Below, in pieces: positions 1-9,341 of a stretch of DNA of 64,000 nt. The notes under the pieces were generated by a model. The model saw only the letters and a list, made by a program, of their open reading frames with translations. It was not told where the DNA came from and did no database searches. A program made the position numbers and the translations under genes. Origin of the DNA: Sphingomonas natans (GTDB taxonomy: Bacteria; Pseudomonadota; Alphaproteobacteria; Sphingomonadales; Sphingomonadaceae); contig NZ_JAUOTP010000008.1 of assembly GCF_030546695.1 (NCBI RefSeq), forward strand, positions 168,618 to 232,617, given 5' to 3'. The number at the start of each line of letters is the position of its first letter. The first letter of the stretch is position 1.

Positions 1-1013
1 CGCACCGCCTCGATTCGCTCGCCAGCCGCCCCGCCAAAGTCGATATCGGCGAGGTGGGTCGGATGGACACGGTCGGCGCGTGGCTCGTCCACCGGATCGT
101 CCGCGACAATGATGCCGAGATCGTCGGCGCCAATGCCGAGGAGGCGCATCTGCTGGAGCAGGTCGCCGCCGCCGACAAGCCGCTCAAGATCCGGCCCGAT
201 CGCACTTTGCCCCTGTTCCGCGTGCTCAACCAGATCGGCGCGGCGACGCGGATGTCCGGGCGGACGACGCTCGGGCTGATCGGCTTCTTCGGCGGCGTGC
301 TCGTCACTTACTGGGATCTCGCGCGGCATCCGAAGCGGCTGCGCTGGAACGCGATCGTCCGCCAGTTCGAGGTGGTCGGAGTCGAGGCGCTCGCGATCAT
401 CGGGCTGATGAGCTTCCTGATCGGGATCGTCATCGCCCAGCAGGGCGCGATCCAGCTGCGCCAGTTCGGCGCCGAGGTGTTCACGATCAACCTCGTCGGC
501 CGGCTGACCTTCCGCGAACTGGGCGTGCTGATGACCGCGATCATGGTCGCCGGCCGCTCGGGCTCGGCCTTCGCCGCGCAGATCGGGTCGATGCGGCTCG
601 CCGAAGAGGTCGATGCGATGCGCACGATCGGCGTCTCGCCGATGGAGGCGCTCGTCATCCCCCGCATCACTGCGGCGGTGGTGATGATGCCCCTGCTCGG
701 TTTCTATGCGGCGATGGTGGCGATGGTCGGCGGCGGACTCTTCTGCTGGACCTCGCTCGATATCCCGCCCGTCACCTTCGTCGCGCGCATCCGCGAGGTC
801 GTGCCGATCACCGACGTGTGGCAGGCCTTGATCAAGGCGCCCGTCTTCGGACTGATCATCGCCATTTCAGGCTGTTTCCAGGGCATGCAGGTCGAGGGCA
901 ATGCCGAGGCGGTCGGGCTGCGGACCACCGCCGCGGTCGTCCAGTCGATCTTCCTCGTGATCGTGCTCGATGCCTTCTTCGCGGTCTTCTTCGCATCGGT
1001 CGGCTGGATATGA
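1..1013 (+). CDS. mlaE: Mla-type ABC transporter permease with STAS domain (5' end outside window)
   Basis: This is the inner-membrane permease of an Mla/MCE phospholipid transporter, which moves lipids between the inner and outer membranes. The frame is open from the first complete codon at base 3, so the start lies upstream of the window; the GTG at 54 is probably internal. The first 30 or so codons, ending in GRMDTVGAWLV, look like the end of a STAS domain, giving the fused STAS-MlaE form seen in many alphaproteobacteria. The rest is a MlaE domain with about five hydrophobic segments and the conserved AEEVDAMRTIGVSPMEAL loop. Its stop overlaps the ATPase start (ATGA at 1010-1013), which indicates translational coupling. 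Family assignment is secure; only the N-terminus is missing. Confidence 0.93.
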   Translation, partial: HRLDSLASRPAKVDIGEVGRMDTVGAWLVHRIVRDNDAEIVGANAEEAHLLEQVAAADKPLKIRPDRTLPLFRVLNQIGAATRMSGRTTLGLIGFFGGVLVTYWDLARHPKRLRWNAIVRQFEVVGVEALAIIGLMSFLIGIVIAQQGAIQLRQFGAEVFTINLVGRLTFRELGVLMTAIMVAGRSGSAFAAQIGSMRLAEEVDAMRTIGVSPMEALVIPRITAAVVMMPLLGFYAAMVAMVGGGLFCWTSLDIPPVTFVARIREVVPITDVWQALIKAPVFGLIIAISGCFQGMQVEGNAEAVGLRTTAAVVQSIFLVIVLDAFFAVFFASVGWI

Positions 1014-1945
1014 ACGCGGTCGCAGCCTCGAAAACCGCGCCCGCCGAGCAGGAAGCGGTCATCTGCGTACGCGGGCTGTCGAACGCGTTCGGCGAGCAGG
1101 TCGTCCACGAGAATCTGGATCTCGATGTCCGGCGTGGCGAAATCCTCGGCGTGGTCGGCGGATCGGGCACGGGCAAATCGGTGCTGATGCGCTCGATCAT
1201 CGGTCTCCAGGAGCCGATCGCGGGCGAGGTCGACGTGTTCGGCGAGCCGATGATCGGCCGCGACGAGCAGGATGCGCGCAACGTCCGCCAGCGCTGGGGC
1301 GTGCTGTTCCAGGGCGGCGCGCTCTTCTCGACCCTGACCGTGGCCGAGAATGTCGAGGTGCCGCTGCGCGAATATTTCCCGCAATTGGGCGAGAAGTTCC
1401 TCGACGAGATCGCTGCCTACAAGGTGGCGATGACCGGCCTGCCGCCCGAGGCAGGCCCCAAATTCCCGTCCGAGCTGTCGGGCGGCATGCGCAAGCGCGC
1501 CGGCCTCGCGCGCAGCCTCGCGCTCGATCCCGAATTGCTGTTCCTCGACGAGCCGACCGCCGGGCTCGATCCGATCGGCGCCGCGGCCTTCGACGATCTC
1601 ATCAAGGGCTTGAAGGAGACGCTCGGCCTCACCGTCTTCCTGATCACGCACGATCTGGATACGCTCCACGCCATCTGCGATCGGGTGGCGGTGCTGGCGG
1701 ACAAGAAGGTCGTCGCAGTCGGCACGATTCCCGAACTGCTCGCGCTGGATCATCCCTGGATCCAGGAATATTTCAGCGGACCGCGCGGCCGCGCTGCCGC
1801 CGAGTCTGCCGAACGACACGAAAAGGAAGATCCGGCCGAGGATCGCCGCCGCCGCGAGGCGGCGCTGGCATCGGCCGGGGGAGACGAAAGCGAGGATGCC
1901 GCGGCGACGCCCGCATCGACGACGACGAAGGATGAGGAACGCTGA
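1010..1945 (+). CDS. mlaF: Mla-type ABC transporter ATP-binding protein
   Basis: This is the cytoplasmic ATPase that drives the MlaE permease. I start it at the ATG at 1010 because that gives the expected N-terminus and a 4-base overlap with the permease stop; the same frame is open further upstream inside mlaE. It has a Walker A motif GGSGTGKS (about residues 50-57), signature LSGGMRKRAGLARS, Walker B LLFLDEPT and the switch histidine in LITHD. The protein is 311 residues. The last 45 or so are a charged, low-complexity Glu/Arg/Ala/Thr tail beyond the normal MlaF fold, probably disordered. Its stop overlaps the next start (TGATG at 1943-1947). Confidence 0.95.
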   Translation: MNAVAASKTAPAEQEAVICVRGLSNAFGEQVVHENLDLDVRRGEILGVVGGSGTGKSVLMRSIIGLQEPIAGEVDVFGEPMIGRDEQDARNVRQRWGVLFQGGALFSTLTVAENVEVPLREYFPQLGEKFLDEIAAYKVAMTGLPPEAGPKFPSELSGGMRKRAGLARSLALDPELLFLDEPTAGLDPIGAAAFDDLIKGLKETLGLTVFLITHDLDTLHAICDRVAVLADKKVVAVGTIPELLALDHPWIQEYFSGPRGRAAAESAERHEKEDPAEDRRRREAALASAGGDESEDAAATPASTTTKDEER

Positions 1946-2880
1946 TGGAAAACCGGTCCAACAATATCCTCGTCGGCAGCATCGTGCTCGTCCTGCTGCT
2001 CGTCACGGTCGTCTTCCTGATCTGGCTCGCGGGTTTCGGCGGATCGAGCGAGAAGCGCTACGACATCCTCTTCAAGACCTCGGTCGACGGCCTGGCGAAG
2101 GGCTCGGCGATCACCTTCTCGGGCGTGCCGGTCGGCAAGGTCGAGGATATCGCGATCATGCCCGATCAGCCCGAGCTGATCCGCGTCCGCATCGCGATCA
2201 AGAACGACACGCCGATCCTGCAGGGCACGACCGCGACGATTGCGGGCGTCGGCTTCACCGGCGTCAGCCAGATCAATCTCGATGGCGCGGTCCAGAATGC
2301 GCCGCCGATCGATCAGCCGGGGCCGTGGGGCTATCCGCTGATCCCGCCCAAGACGGGCGGCCTCGGCGCGCTGCTGAACAATGCGCCGCGCCTGCTGGAG
2401 AAGCTGACCGTGCTGACCGAGCGCGTGAGCGACTTGCTCAATCCGGACAATCAGCGCTCGATCACCGGCATCCTCCAGCATATCGATACGCTCAGCGGTT
2501 CGCTCGCGGATCGCGGACCCGAAATCGCCGCGACGCTGGCGCAGGCGCGTACCGCGGTGAAGCAGGCGGGCGATGCCGCCGAGAAGATCGGCGCGCTGGC
2601 GGACACGACCAACCAGAATGTCGGGCCTCTGCTCGTCAACATGAATGAGGCGGTCGGATCGGCCAAGAAGAGCATGGCCAATCTCGATGCCGCGATCAGT
2701 GATGCCCGCCCGGGGATGAAGGCGATCTCAACCCAGACCGTGCCCGCGGCGAACGCGCTGATCCGCGATCTCGCCGAGACCGCCGCCGCCTTGCAGGCGA
2801 TCACCGCCCGCTTCGATCGCGGCGGCGCGACCGGCCTGATCGGCGGCAGCCGCCTGCCCGATTACAAGCCCGCCAAGTGA
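1945..2880 (+). CDS. mlaD: MCE/MlaD-family lipid-binding protein
   Basis: This is the substrate-binding subunit: one N-terminal anchor (about residues 7-30) and a periplasmic MCE domain (about residues 38-120) that would form a hydrophobic lipid tunnel. The domain contains the typical GLAKGSAITFSGVPVGKV segment and an ATIAGVGFTGVSQINLDG strand pair. The remaining 180 residues are an Ala/Ala-Thr-rich helical region, usual for single-MCE proteins of this length (311 residues). It sits between the ATPase and a lipoprotein and overlaps both, so the four genes form one operon. Confidence 0.93.
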   Translation: MENRSNNILVGSIVLVLLLVTVVFLIWLAGFGGSSEKRYDILFKTSVDGLAKGSAITFSGVPVGKVEDIAIMPDQPELIRVRIAIKNDTPILQGTTATIAGVGFTGVSQINLDGAVQNAPPIDQPGPWGYPLIPPKTGGLGALLNNAPRLLEKLTVLTERVSDLLNPDNQRSITGILQHIDTLSGSLADRGPEIAATLAQARTAVKQAGDAAEKIGALADTTNQNVGPLLVNMNEAVGSAKKSMANLDAAISDARPGMKAISTQTVPAANALIRDLAETAAALQAITARFDRGGATGLIGGSRLPDYKPAK

Positions 2881-2894
2881 GGGACGAGGACGCC

Positions 2895-3506
2895 ATGACC
2901 GCCAAGTTCGCCAGCCTGCTCGTCCGCGCCACTCTGATCGGCGCGGCTGCTCTGCCGCTCGCCGGCTGCATCAGCTTCGGCCCGAAGCCGCCGCCGACGT
3001 TGATGTCGCTCCATGCGATCTCGCCGCTCGCCGCGGGTGCGGCGCGGACGAGCGACGATGCGCATGCGGTGTCGGTCACCGTGCCGGCCGCGCCGCCGAC
3101 CTTGGGCACGCAGCGCGTGATGGTGCAGGCCGGCCCGAATTCGATCGCCTATCTCAAGAATGCGCTGTGGGCGGCGTCGCCGACCGTGCTGATGCGCAAT
3201 CTGCTGGCCGAGACGATCAGCGCCAAGACCGGCCGGTTCGTGCCGGATACGCGCTTCACGGGCGTCCAGCCGGATACGCGGCTGAGCGGCACGCTCAGCG
3301 AATTCGGGCTCGACGGGCCGGGCATGACGGTGGTCGTCACCTATGACGGGACGATCACGCGATCGGGATCGACGCAGATCGAGACGCGCCGCTTCTCCGC
3401 GCGCGTGCCGGTCGCCTCGGAGGATCCGCAGCCGGTCGGCATGGCGCTCGATCAGGCAGCGAACCAGGTCGCGGGCGAAGTCGCCGACTGGATCGGCACC
3501 CGCTAG
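2895..3506 (+). CDS. ABC-type transport auxiliary lipoprotein (PqiC/Mla-associated)
   Basis: This is a periplasmic lipoprotein of the ABC-type transport auxiliary family found as the last gene of MCE operons. From the ATG at 2895 it has a short signal peptide ending in the lipobox LAGC, giving a mature N-terminal lipid-modified Cys near residue 25. A GTG at 2877 overlapping the mlaD stop is an alternative start that would add six residues. The rest is a soluble mixed alpha/beta domain of the expected size (203 residues), with no membrane segments. Role: probably contacts the MCE protein or outer membrane during lipid transfer; this is inferred from family and context. Confidence 0.85.
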   Translation: MTAKFASLLVRATLIGAAALPLAGCISFGPKPPPTLMSLHAISPLAAGAARTSDDAHAVSVTVPAAPPTLGTQRVMVQAGPNSIAYLKNALWAASPTVLMRNLLAETISAKTGRFVPDTRFTGVQPDTRLSGTLSEFGLDGPGMTVVVTYDGTITRSGSTQIETRRFSARVPVASEDPQPVGMALDQAANQVAGEVADWIGTR

Positions 3507-3538
3507 GCGCGGCGCCGTCCGCGCTCTAGGGAGCGGCC

Positions 3539-4300
3539 ATGACGATCAGCATCGGAATCCTCGGCGCGGCCGGACGCATGGGCCGCGCGATCGTGAATGC
3601 GGCAGCGGAGTCCGGTGTCGCGGTGGCCGGAGGCATCGGCCGTGACGGAGCGGTGACGGGGCCGTTCGCCGATCTGGCGAGCCTCGCCACGGCGGCCGAC
3701 GTGCTGATCGACTTCTCCTCGCCCGCCGCGCTCGACGCGAATCTTGCCGGCGCCGTCGCCGCCGGCATCCCGTTGCTGATCGGCACGACCGGCCTCCAGC
3801 CCCAGCATCATGCCGCGATCGATCGCGCCGCCGGGAGCATCGCGATCCTCCAGACCGCCAACACCTCGCTCGGCGTCAATGTGCTGCGCGGGCTCGTCGA
3901 GCAGGCGGCGCGCATCCTCGGCACGGATTGGGACATCGAGATCGTCGAGATGCACCATCGGCACAAGCTGGACAGTCCCTCGGGCACCGCGTTGTTGCTT
4001 GGGGCCTCGGCCAACCTCGGGCGGGGCGCCTCCTCGACGACCGACCGCAACCGCTTCGATCGCATGCAAGAGGGTGCGCACGAGCGCGAGGAGGGCGGCA
4101 TCTATTATGCGTCGCTGCGCGGCGGATCGGTCGCGGGCGATCATCAGGTGATATTCGCGGGCGAGGGCGAGCGGATCGAGCTCGGCCACCGCGCCGAGAG
4201 CCGCGCGATCTTCGCCAAGGGTGCGCTGCGCGGGGCAACGTGGCTCGCGGGCAAGCCTGCCGGGCGCTACTCGATGGCGGACGCGCTCGGCTTTTCGTGA
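3539..4300 (+). CDS. dapB: 4-hydroxy-tetrahydrodipicolinate reductase
   Basis: DapB makes tetrahydrodipicolinate in the lysine/meso-diaminopimelate pathway, using NAD(P)H in the cytosol. The N-terminus has the dinucleotide-binding motif GAAGRMG (about residues 8-14). The catalytic region reads EIVEMHHRHKLDSPSGTA, with the His pair and the Lys of the family, and the C-terminus has the YSMADALGF ending. At 253 residues it is full length. A purine-rich ribosome site (gggagcggcc) precedes the ATG. The stop codon overlaps the GTG of nth. Confidence 0.97.
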   Translation: MTISIGILGAAGRMGRAIVNAAAESGVAVAGGIGRDGAVTGPFADLASLATAADVLIDFSSPAALDANLAGAVAAGIPLLIGTTGLQPQHHAAIDRAAGSIAILQTANTSLGVNVLRGLVEQAARILGTDWDIEIVEMHHRHKLDSPSGTALLLGASANLGRGASSTTDRNRFDRMQEGAHEREEGGIYYASLRGGSVAGDHQVIFAGEGERIELGHRAESRAIFAKGALRGATWLAGKPAGRYSMADALGFS

Positions 4301-5022
4301 AAAAGGCCGACGTCTTCGAATTCTATCGCCGCCTCGCCGAGGACAATCCCTCGCCCGAGACCGAGCTGGAATGGACGAACCCCTATACTTTGCTCGTCGC
4401 GGTCGCGCTGTCCGCGCAGGCGACCGACGTCGGCGTCAACAAGGCGACGAAGCGGCTGTTCGCCGAGGTCGACACGCCCGCCAGGATGGTCGCGCTCGGC
4501 GAGGCGGGGCTGAAGGAGCATATCAAGACGATCGGCCTGTTCAACACGAAGGCCAAGAACGTCATCGCCTTGTCCGAAAAGCTCATCGCCGAATATGGCG
4601 GCGAGGTACCGCACGATCGCATCGCGCTGGAATCTTTGCCCGGCGTCGGCCGCAAGACCGCGAACGTCGTGCTCAATGTGGCGTTCGGCGAGGAGACGAT
4701 CGCGGTCGACACGCACATCTTCCGCGTCGGCAATCGCACGGGGCTCGCCCGCGGCAAGGATGTCCGCATCGTCGAGGACAGGCTCGAGAAGGTGACGCCC
4801 CAGCCGTTCCGGCAGCACGCCCACCACTGGCTGATCCTCCATGGCCGCTATACGTGCAAGGCGCGGCGGCCCGAATGCTGGCGCTGCATCGAGATCGATC
4901 TGTGCGCGTTCCGCCCGAAGACGCCCGCGCCGAAAGACGTCGCGCCCGTCGCCGCTGGGGGTGGCGAGCGCGACCATCCCCTGCTATCGGCGCGCCCAGG
5001 CACCCGTAGCTCAGCTGGATAG
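4297..5022 (+). CDS. nth: Endonuclease III
   Basis: This is a DNA glycosylase/AP lyase for oxidised pyrimidines (base excision repair). I start it at the GTG at 4297, which overlaps the dapB stop (GTGA), because the protein then begins just before the conserved N-terminal helix; the frame is open upstream but that belongs to dapB. The helix-hairpin-helix [10 protein letters not shown] carries the catalytic Lys, and VDTHIFRV the catalytic Asp. The 4Fe-4S ligands are visible as C-x6-C-x2-C-x5-C near the C-terminus. The last residues run about 22 bases into the tRNA gene, so transcription through nth may continue into the tRNA or the tail may be non-essential. Confidence 0.96.
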   Translation: MKKADVFEFYRRLAEDNPSPETELEWTNPYTLLVAVALSAQATDVGVNKATKRLFAEVDTPARMVALGEAGLKEHIKTIGLFNTKAKNVIALSEKLIAEYGGEVPHDRIALESLPGVGRKTANVVLNVAFGEETIAVDTHIFRVGNRTGLARGKDVRIVEDRLEKVTPQPFRQHAHHWLILHGRYTCKARRPECWRCIEIDLCAFRPKTPAPKDVAPVAAGGGERDHPLLSARPGTRSSAG

Positions 5023-5076
5023 AGCACTGCCCTCCGAAGGCAGGGGTCACACGTTCGAATCGTGTCGGGTGCACCA
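5000..5076 (+). tRNA. tRNA-Arg (anticodon CCG)
   Basis: The sequence folds as a canonical cloverleaf. The acceptor stem GCACCCG (5000-5006) pairs exactly with CGGGTGC (5066-5072). The anticodon stem CTGCC/GGCAG encloses the loop CTCCGAA, and the T-arm contains GTTCGAATC. The discriminator A and CCA (5074-5076) are encoded. Anticodon CCG reads the CGG arginine codon. The 5' end overlaps the nth stop region. tRNA 3' ends are common integration sites, and the DNA downstream is gene-poor. Confidence 0.97.
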
Positions 5077-5619
5077 TAATTTCAATGACTTAGGCCGATT
5101 TCGGTTCGCGCTCCGGTGCGCGTACGCAGCCGGTACGCAAGTCGGTTCGCGCCAGCACTGCATATCCCCAGGCAAAAACGATTCGTCGGGATCGGTGTCA
5201 AAAATCTGCATGCCCCCCCGCACGACACAAGACGCTCGTCCGCAACGCGGGCGAGGCGGAGGAGCGGCGGCTATATTCTGAGGATCCTGAGCGGGAGCCC
5301 GACCGGACAATGCTGCTCGTGCGAGACGGATGATCGGATCGCAAACCGGTCGCGGTGCCGCAGCGACGCCAACCCCATCGCCCTTTGCGGAACCGCAGAT
5401 CGCCACAGCGATGTCTCGCGCACGTGTCGATCCTCCCTGGCCAGAGCTTGCCGCTCCAACAGACAGTTGTGCTGTGGACGGGCACTTGTCCTGATGTTTG
5501 ACTTCGCCCGCCCAGCATGATCGAATCGCGCCGCCACGCATGGTCGTAGCAAAGCGTCCAGCGCTTGTGGCCGGCCGTCTGCTCCCCGTGCGCGCCGGGC
5601 AAGTCATGAGGAGGCAGCG
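5077..5619. other. Gene-poor stretch after tRNA-Arg
   Basis: No convincing gene. An 11-base direct repeat TCGGTTCGCGC occurs at 5101-5111 and 5142-5152. No integrase gene and no second copy of the tRNA 3' end were found by eye. Overlapping open frames on both strands here have no recognisable domains and look like GC-rich shadows. Confidence 0.5.
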
Positions 5620-5766
5620 GTGAGCCGAGCGTCTATAGAGCGGGCGAATCTGCAAAGGATCAGGCCCCCGTCACGCCGCACCATGGTCGGTCTTGTCGGT
5701 GCTGCTGTTTATTGCAGCATTGCCTGGGCCGGGATCGGTGCGATATTGAGCCTGATCTTGGACTAG
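5620..5766 (+). CDS. Small single-pass membrane protein, 48 residues
   Basis: The GTG at 5620 is preceded by a good ribosome site (gaggaggcagcg). The product has a basic N-terminal half (many Arg, PPSRRT) followed by one hydrophobic segment (about residues 23-47) running to the C-terminus. This layout of a cytoplasmic basic tail plus C-terminal anchor is common among short alphaproteobacterial membrane proteins of unknown function. No family was recognised. The support is the ribosome site and the clean membrane segment. Confidence 0.55.
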   Translation: MSRASIERANLQRIRPPSRRTMVGLVGAAVYCSIAWAGIGAILSLILD

Positions 5767-5992
5767 GTTGCCGCGCCGAGGACATTGTCTTGACGGCCGC
5801 GCGGTGATGCTCGCGCAACAAACCGGGTCCGACAAGAATATCGGCTCAAATTGTACATATTGACGATTCGTTAGCCGGCGATCACACAGCCGTTGCCCAT
5901 GGGGGGTGGGCAAATATGCGATTTCTATGCTGGATGGGTCTGCATCGATGGCGCGCAAAGGCGACTGCGCGGCCCGGCACAACGGTGTATCG

Positions 5993-6247
5993 ATGCCGAC
6001 GATGCAACACCGTGAAGATCAAACGCCGCCGAGCCGACCGGCCTGGCACTATGTGATACGACGCACCTTGGTATGGGCGTCGTTCGTCTCATTGCTCATG
6101 TGGGCGGTCCTGCTCTCGCTCATCTTCACAGGACACACGAAGATCATCTGGACGGTCGAAAAAGCCGCCCACGTGACGGAGCGGGTCGTGCGCAAGGCGC
6201 ACCGGGAAGTGGGTCGCTTGCAAGGCGACCATGGCCGTGCGCCCTGA
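5993..6247 (+). CDS. Small membrane protein, function unknown
   Basis: An 84-residue frame from the ATG at 5993; the same frame is open from 5906, so the start is uncertain. It has a polar N-terminus, one strong transmembrane segment (about residues 28-50, VWASFVSLLMWAVLLSLIF), and a basic C-terminal helix with several Arg/His/Lys. No family recognised. The clear hydrophobic segment with flanking charges argues that it is real, but it could be a degenerate gene in a gene-poor stretch. Confidence 0.45.
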   Translation: MPTMQHREDQTPPSRPAWHYVIRRTLVWASFVSLLMWAVLLSLIFTGHTKIIWTVEKAAHVTERVVRKAHREVGRLQGDHGRAP

Positions 6248-6712
6248 AGGTCAGCGGCTAGCGGTGCGACCGTCGACCCCGTCCTTAAAGAAAGGCGCCT
6301 GCCCTGTCCGTGCGTCGGTCAAAGCGGCGAAGATGTCCGGCAAATGACCTGCTTGTCCGCGGTATGGCAAGTCCGGGACTTTTGCAGGCGTGCGCCGACT
6401 GCTGATGAGCGTGGCCGTGCCGTTGCGTAAGATGAGATGGTCAAAAGTGATCGCTGCTTCGTCGGTGAAGGCAGGGCGACTGGCGACCGTTCGACATTGA
6501 CCATACCGTGGAGGCGTTGGTCGCCGACGATCGCGCAAGAGCCGACATGTTTAGGCCGCCAAACGCCACGGAGCGCCCGCCTCATTACGCGTTACCGCTC
6601 CGACCGAGATGCGCCGGACCAGCGTGCCGGGCCGTGACTTCGAGTCCGAAGCGCGTGTCGGACACCGCGATCTGAGCAATGAGATAGACGGGGGGCGATG
6701 TATCGCCACCGA
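6248..6712. other. Intergenic stretch, no supported gene
   Basis: Open frames on both strands lack recognisable domains, membrane segments or ribosome sites. It lies between the small membrane protein and the converging acyltransferase gene. Confidence 0.4.
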
Positions 6713-7819
6713 TCAAACGAGCGCTGGTTGCGCTGCTCGCGGGGAGCTGGAGGCCCCCGCGCGGCGCCATCGGCTGAGGATCGGCTTCTCGACAAGGTGC
6801 CAGCTGAGCAGTCCGCACAATGCTGCACCAAGCACCGTCACGCCATTGACCACCGCGATCGACATGGCGGGCGAGGACCACAGAAGAAGCTTTGAAATGG
6901 GCCACGCGTAGAGGTACAGGCCATAGGAGATGTCGGTACGGTTGTTGATGCGGCTGAATAGCTGACCTCTGCATGACACAGCCGCACCGATCAGCAGATA
7001 GCCGCCGAAGGTTGCCGCGCCTGGCTCCGCGAGAGCGGGTACGAAGAGGCACAATGTCAGACCGCACGCGCTCAGAGCGAAGCCTATGCAGTTGAACGGA
7101 ATTGCGTCTCTCCATAGGAAGAACAACGCGCCGAACAGGAACAACCCCGTGAACCTGAGTGTCTGATCGAAGAAGCCGAGCCATATCAACGAGCTCGGCA
7201 GCACGGCGTTGACCTGGCGCCAGTATGCGGCATCGCCGAGTTCGAAGGCGGCCAGCAAGATCATTGCTAAGGCAAAGATTGCTCGGGGACGCTGCAGAAC
7301 ACCTGCCGCGCCGAGTACGGGGATGAGAAGGTAGCATCGAAATTCGTAGGCGATGGTCCACATCGGGTTGTTAAGCGAGGGATGGAGCGTACCAGCGAAG
7401 ACGCCTGGTAACTCCGGTCGCTGCAGTGCGACTGATCTTGCGATCAAGCGACCAGCGGAGGACGTGATATCGAAGAAACGCGCTCCGGCGAGAGGCGCGC
7501 CTGCTGCAAGCGAGATGAGGGTGGCGATGGTGAAAGCTGGGTAGATCCGCGCAGCCCGTTTGAGAAGGAACGCGCCAAGCTTCGGATGATCGAGGAAGCT
7601 TCTGGTGATGAGATAGCCACTGACGAGGAAGAAGCCGTCCACAGCCAGATCGCCCAGCGAAATAGTGCCGAACAGGTATACCAGCGGCTCGCGATGGCGA
7701 TCGCCATCTATGATCTCCGGCGTGTGAGAAAAGACCACCGCAATTGCCAATAGCAGCCGCGCCAGCCCAAATGCGTTATTGTGTCTTTCGCCGTGGCCCG
7801 ATCCCGACGCAGCATCCAT
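6713..7819 (-). CDS. Acyltransferase family 3 (OafA/YrhL-like) membrane protein
   Basis: This is an integral membrane O-acyltransferase of the family that acetylates or acylates surface polysaccharides, lipid A sugars or small molecules. At 368 residues it has the usual length and about ten hydrophobic segments. Family marks are the early histidine in AVVFSHTPE (about residue 32), the GFFLVSGYLI segment, and the basic loop LKRAARIYPAF, which contributes the conserved Arg/Tyr-Pro. A possible ribosome site (agaaggtc) lies ahead of the ATG at 7819. It stands alone on its strand, so the acceptor cannot be read from context; modification of the exopolysaccharide or another surface glycan is only a guess. 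Confidence 0.88.
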   Translation of the reverse strand: MDAASGSGHGERHNNAFGLARLLLAIAVVFSHTPEIIDGDRHREPLVYLFGTISLGDLAVDGFFLVSGYLITRSFLDHPKLGAFLLKRAARIYPAFTIATLISLAAGAPLAGARFFDITSSAGRLIARSVALQRPELPGVFAGTLHPSLNNPMWTIAYEFRCYLLIPVLGAAGVLQRPRAIFALAMILLAAFELGDAAYWRQVNAVLPSSLIWLGFFDQTLRFTGLFLFGALFFLWRDAIPFNCIGFALSACGLTLCLFVPALAEPGAATFGGYLLIGAAVSCRGQLFSRINNRTDISYGLYLYAWPISKLLLWSSPAMSIAVVNGVTVLGAALCGLLSWHLVEKPILSRWRRAGASSSPRAAQPALV

Positions 7820-8913
7820 ACCGCATGACCTTCTGCTAAGAAGCCATGCAGATTTGGACGTTAGCAGCGGTGCAGCAAGATCTACAAGGGATGAGCTCCG
7901 CAGCTATTACGGATCCCACACCATGCGGCCCGCGCGTCGTCGAAGCGGGCGCGCAGGGAGAAGATCACGCCGCGATGCGCTGTTCCAAATTGAGACGCTG
8001 AGGCGATGACCCAGGCGCAATATCGGGCAGAATTGAAGAGGCCGCTCGTCATATGATGGCTGCGCAAAAACCTATCGTCACAATCGGGCATTACGCTTTT
8101 TCAACGGAAGCATGTATCGCGGCAAATATTCGCAGCTGACTCACTGCCTATCGTAACAACTTCTATTGTTAGTCGCGCGTTTGCCGCGTTCAGCGTGATG
8201 GATCAGGCACGGCCTGCCGACCGATGGCTCGCTTGATCTGAGTGATGCTAGCGAGCATCTTCACGATTCCGAGAGCACCAATTTCCCCAAGGATCTTTGC
8301 CTGACGCGCGCATTTTTCCCACAATTGTCCGTACACCCTCCGCACGCGATGCTGCGTTTGCCGCCCCGCCCGCCTGCGTCGAAGCGCGTCTCATCCCAGG
8401 CGAGCTGCACTTTGAAAGCGGCCTTGCGGGCGACCTGGTGCTCTGCCTCGATCAGCGGCTCCAGACTTTCGCGACAGCGCTTTGACGGGACAAGTAGCTC
8501 GCCTATCAGAGCCTGCCTTAAGCGGCGAGAGAACCATGGTGGCGTTGGCCACTATGCGGTTAGCAAGTGAAGGGGTAACCAGGCTACGCGCGCCGGTCAG
8601 GTTGTTGACGCCATGACCGGCGAGCGGGCCCGAGAGCCAAAGCGCTGATACCCATAGTTCGGGAAGCAAGCAAAGCCGTTTCCCGCCGAAGCGTTGCCAT
8701 GCATGACAGGGCATAGCACAAGAACGTTTCCACTCATGGCCCAATTATTTTGCGAACATTTCGGCCACCGGGGAGCGCGCTCAAAATTCTCTCTATGACA
8801 AGCTTTGGCGACCGCAGGTCCTGGCAAGCCCAAGTCGGAACGGCTATCGATCTTCGAGCTGCCGATCCGACTGACCGGCTTAGCTTGGTCCCATCACTGA
8901 AATGCCGGCCTGC

Positions 8914-9054
8914 TCAGCAGTTCATGCGATGCTCAACCCGCGTACAGCCAAGCGGCTTCGTCCATGGCGGCATGGACTTTGCAGCCGAATCGCCTGTGGC
9001 GCAGTTCGCCAACAGCGCGCCAGCGAGCACGATCGAGAGAGTACGCAAAGCCAT
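8914..9054 (-). CDS. Possible very small lipoprotein, 46 residues
   Basis: From the ATG at 9054 the product begins MALRTLSIVLAGALLANCATG, a short signal with a plausible lipobox (LANC) at residues 15-18. The mature part is only about 29 residues with two further Cys. It could be an entericidin-like small lipoprotein or the 5' relic of a longer gene. No family recognised; low confidence. Confidence 0.35.
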   Translation of the reverse strand: MALRTLSIVLAGALLANCATGDSAAKSMPPWTKPLGCTRVEHRMNC

Positions 9055-9209
9055 GATATTATGGACTCTTAGCTTGGCTCTTGCGCGGTCAATCTGCTTC
9101 ATGTTCCTCGGACACCCAGGCTGGATTCATGGTACCGTGTCTAATCACCGACCACGACGTTCGCGCCATGCCATAAGCCGGAGTCGTCCAAGGCAGTGAA
9201 GCCCGTGTG

Positions 9210-9341
9210 CTAGCGTAAAGTCACGGCGATCAGGATGGCCACACCGACCCATATCGCGGCGGCGGCGGCAAGCCGACACATTGCGATACGCGTCATTTCC
9301 TCGGCGCTCATCGGCCTGCGGTCGCGAATCGGTTGCTGCAT
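9210..9341 (-). CDS. Small single-pass membrane protein, 43 residues
   Basis: The ATG at 9341 follows a ribosome site (gggggaa, eight or so bases upstream). The product has a polar, Arg-rich N-terminus containing MSAEEMTRIA and one C-terminal membrane segment (about residues 24-42). No family recognised. The ribosome site and amphipathic-then-hydrophobic pattern support it. Confidence 0.45.
   Translation of the reverse strand: MQQPIRDRRPMSAEEMTRIAMCRLAAAAAIWVGVAILIAVTLR

Noticed and set aside
5000..5152. tRNA-Arg as an active integration site with att repeat
   Set aside because: No integrase gene and no second copy of the tRNA 3' end were found in the window; only a short 11-base repeat.
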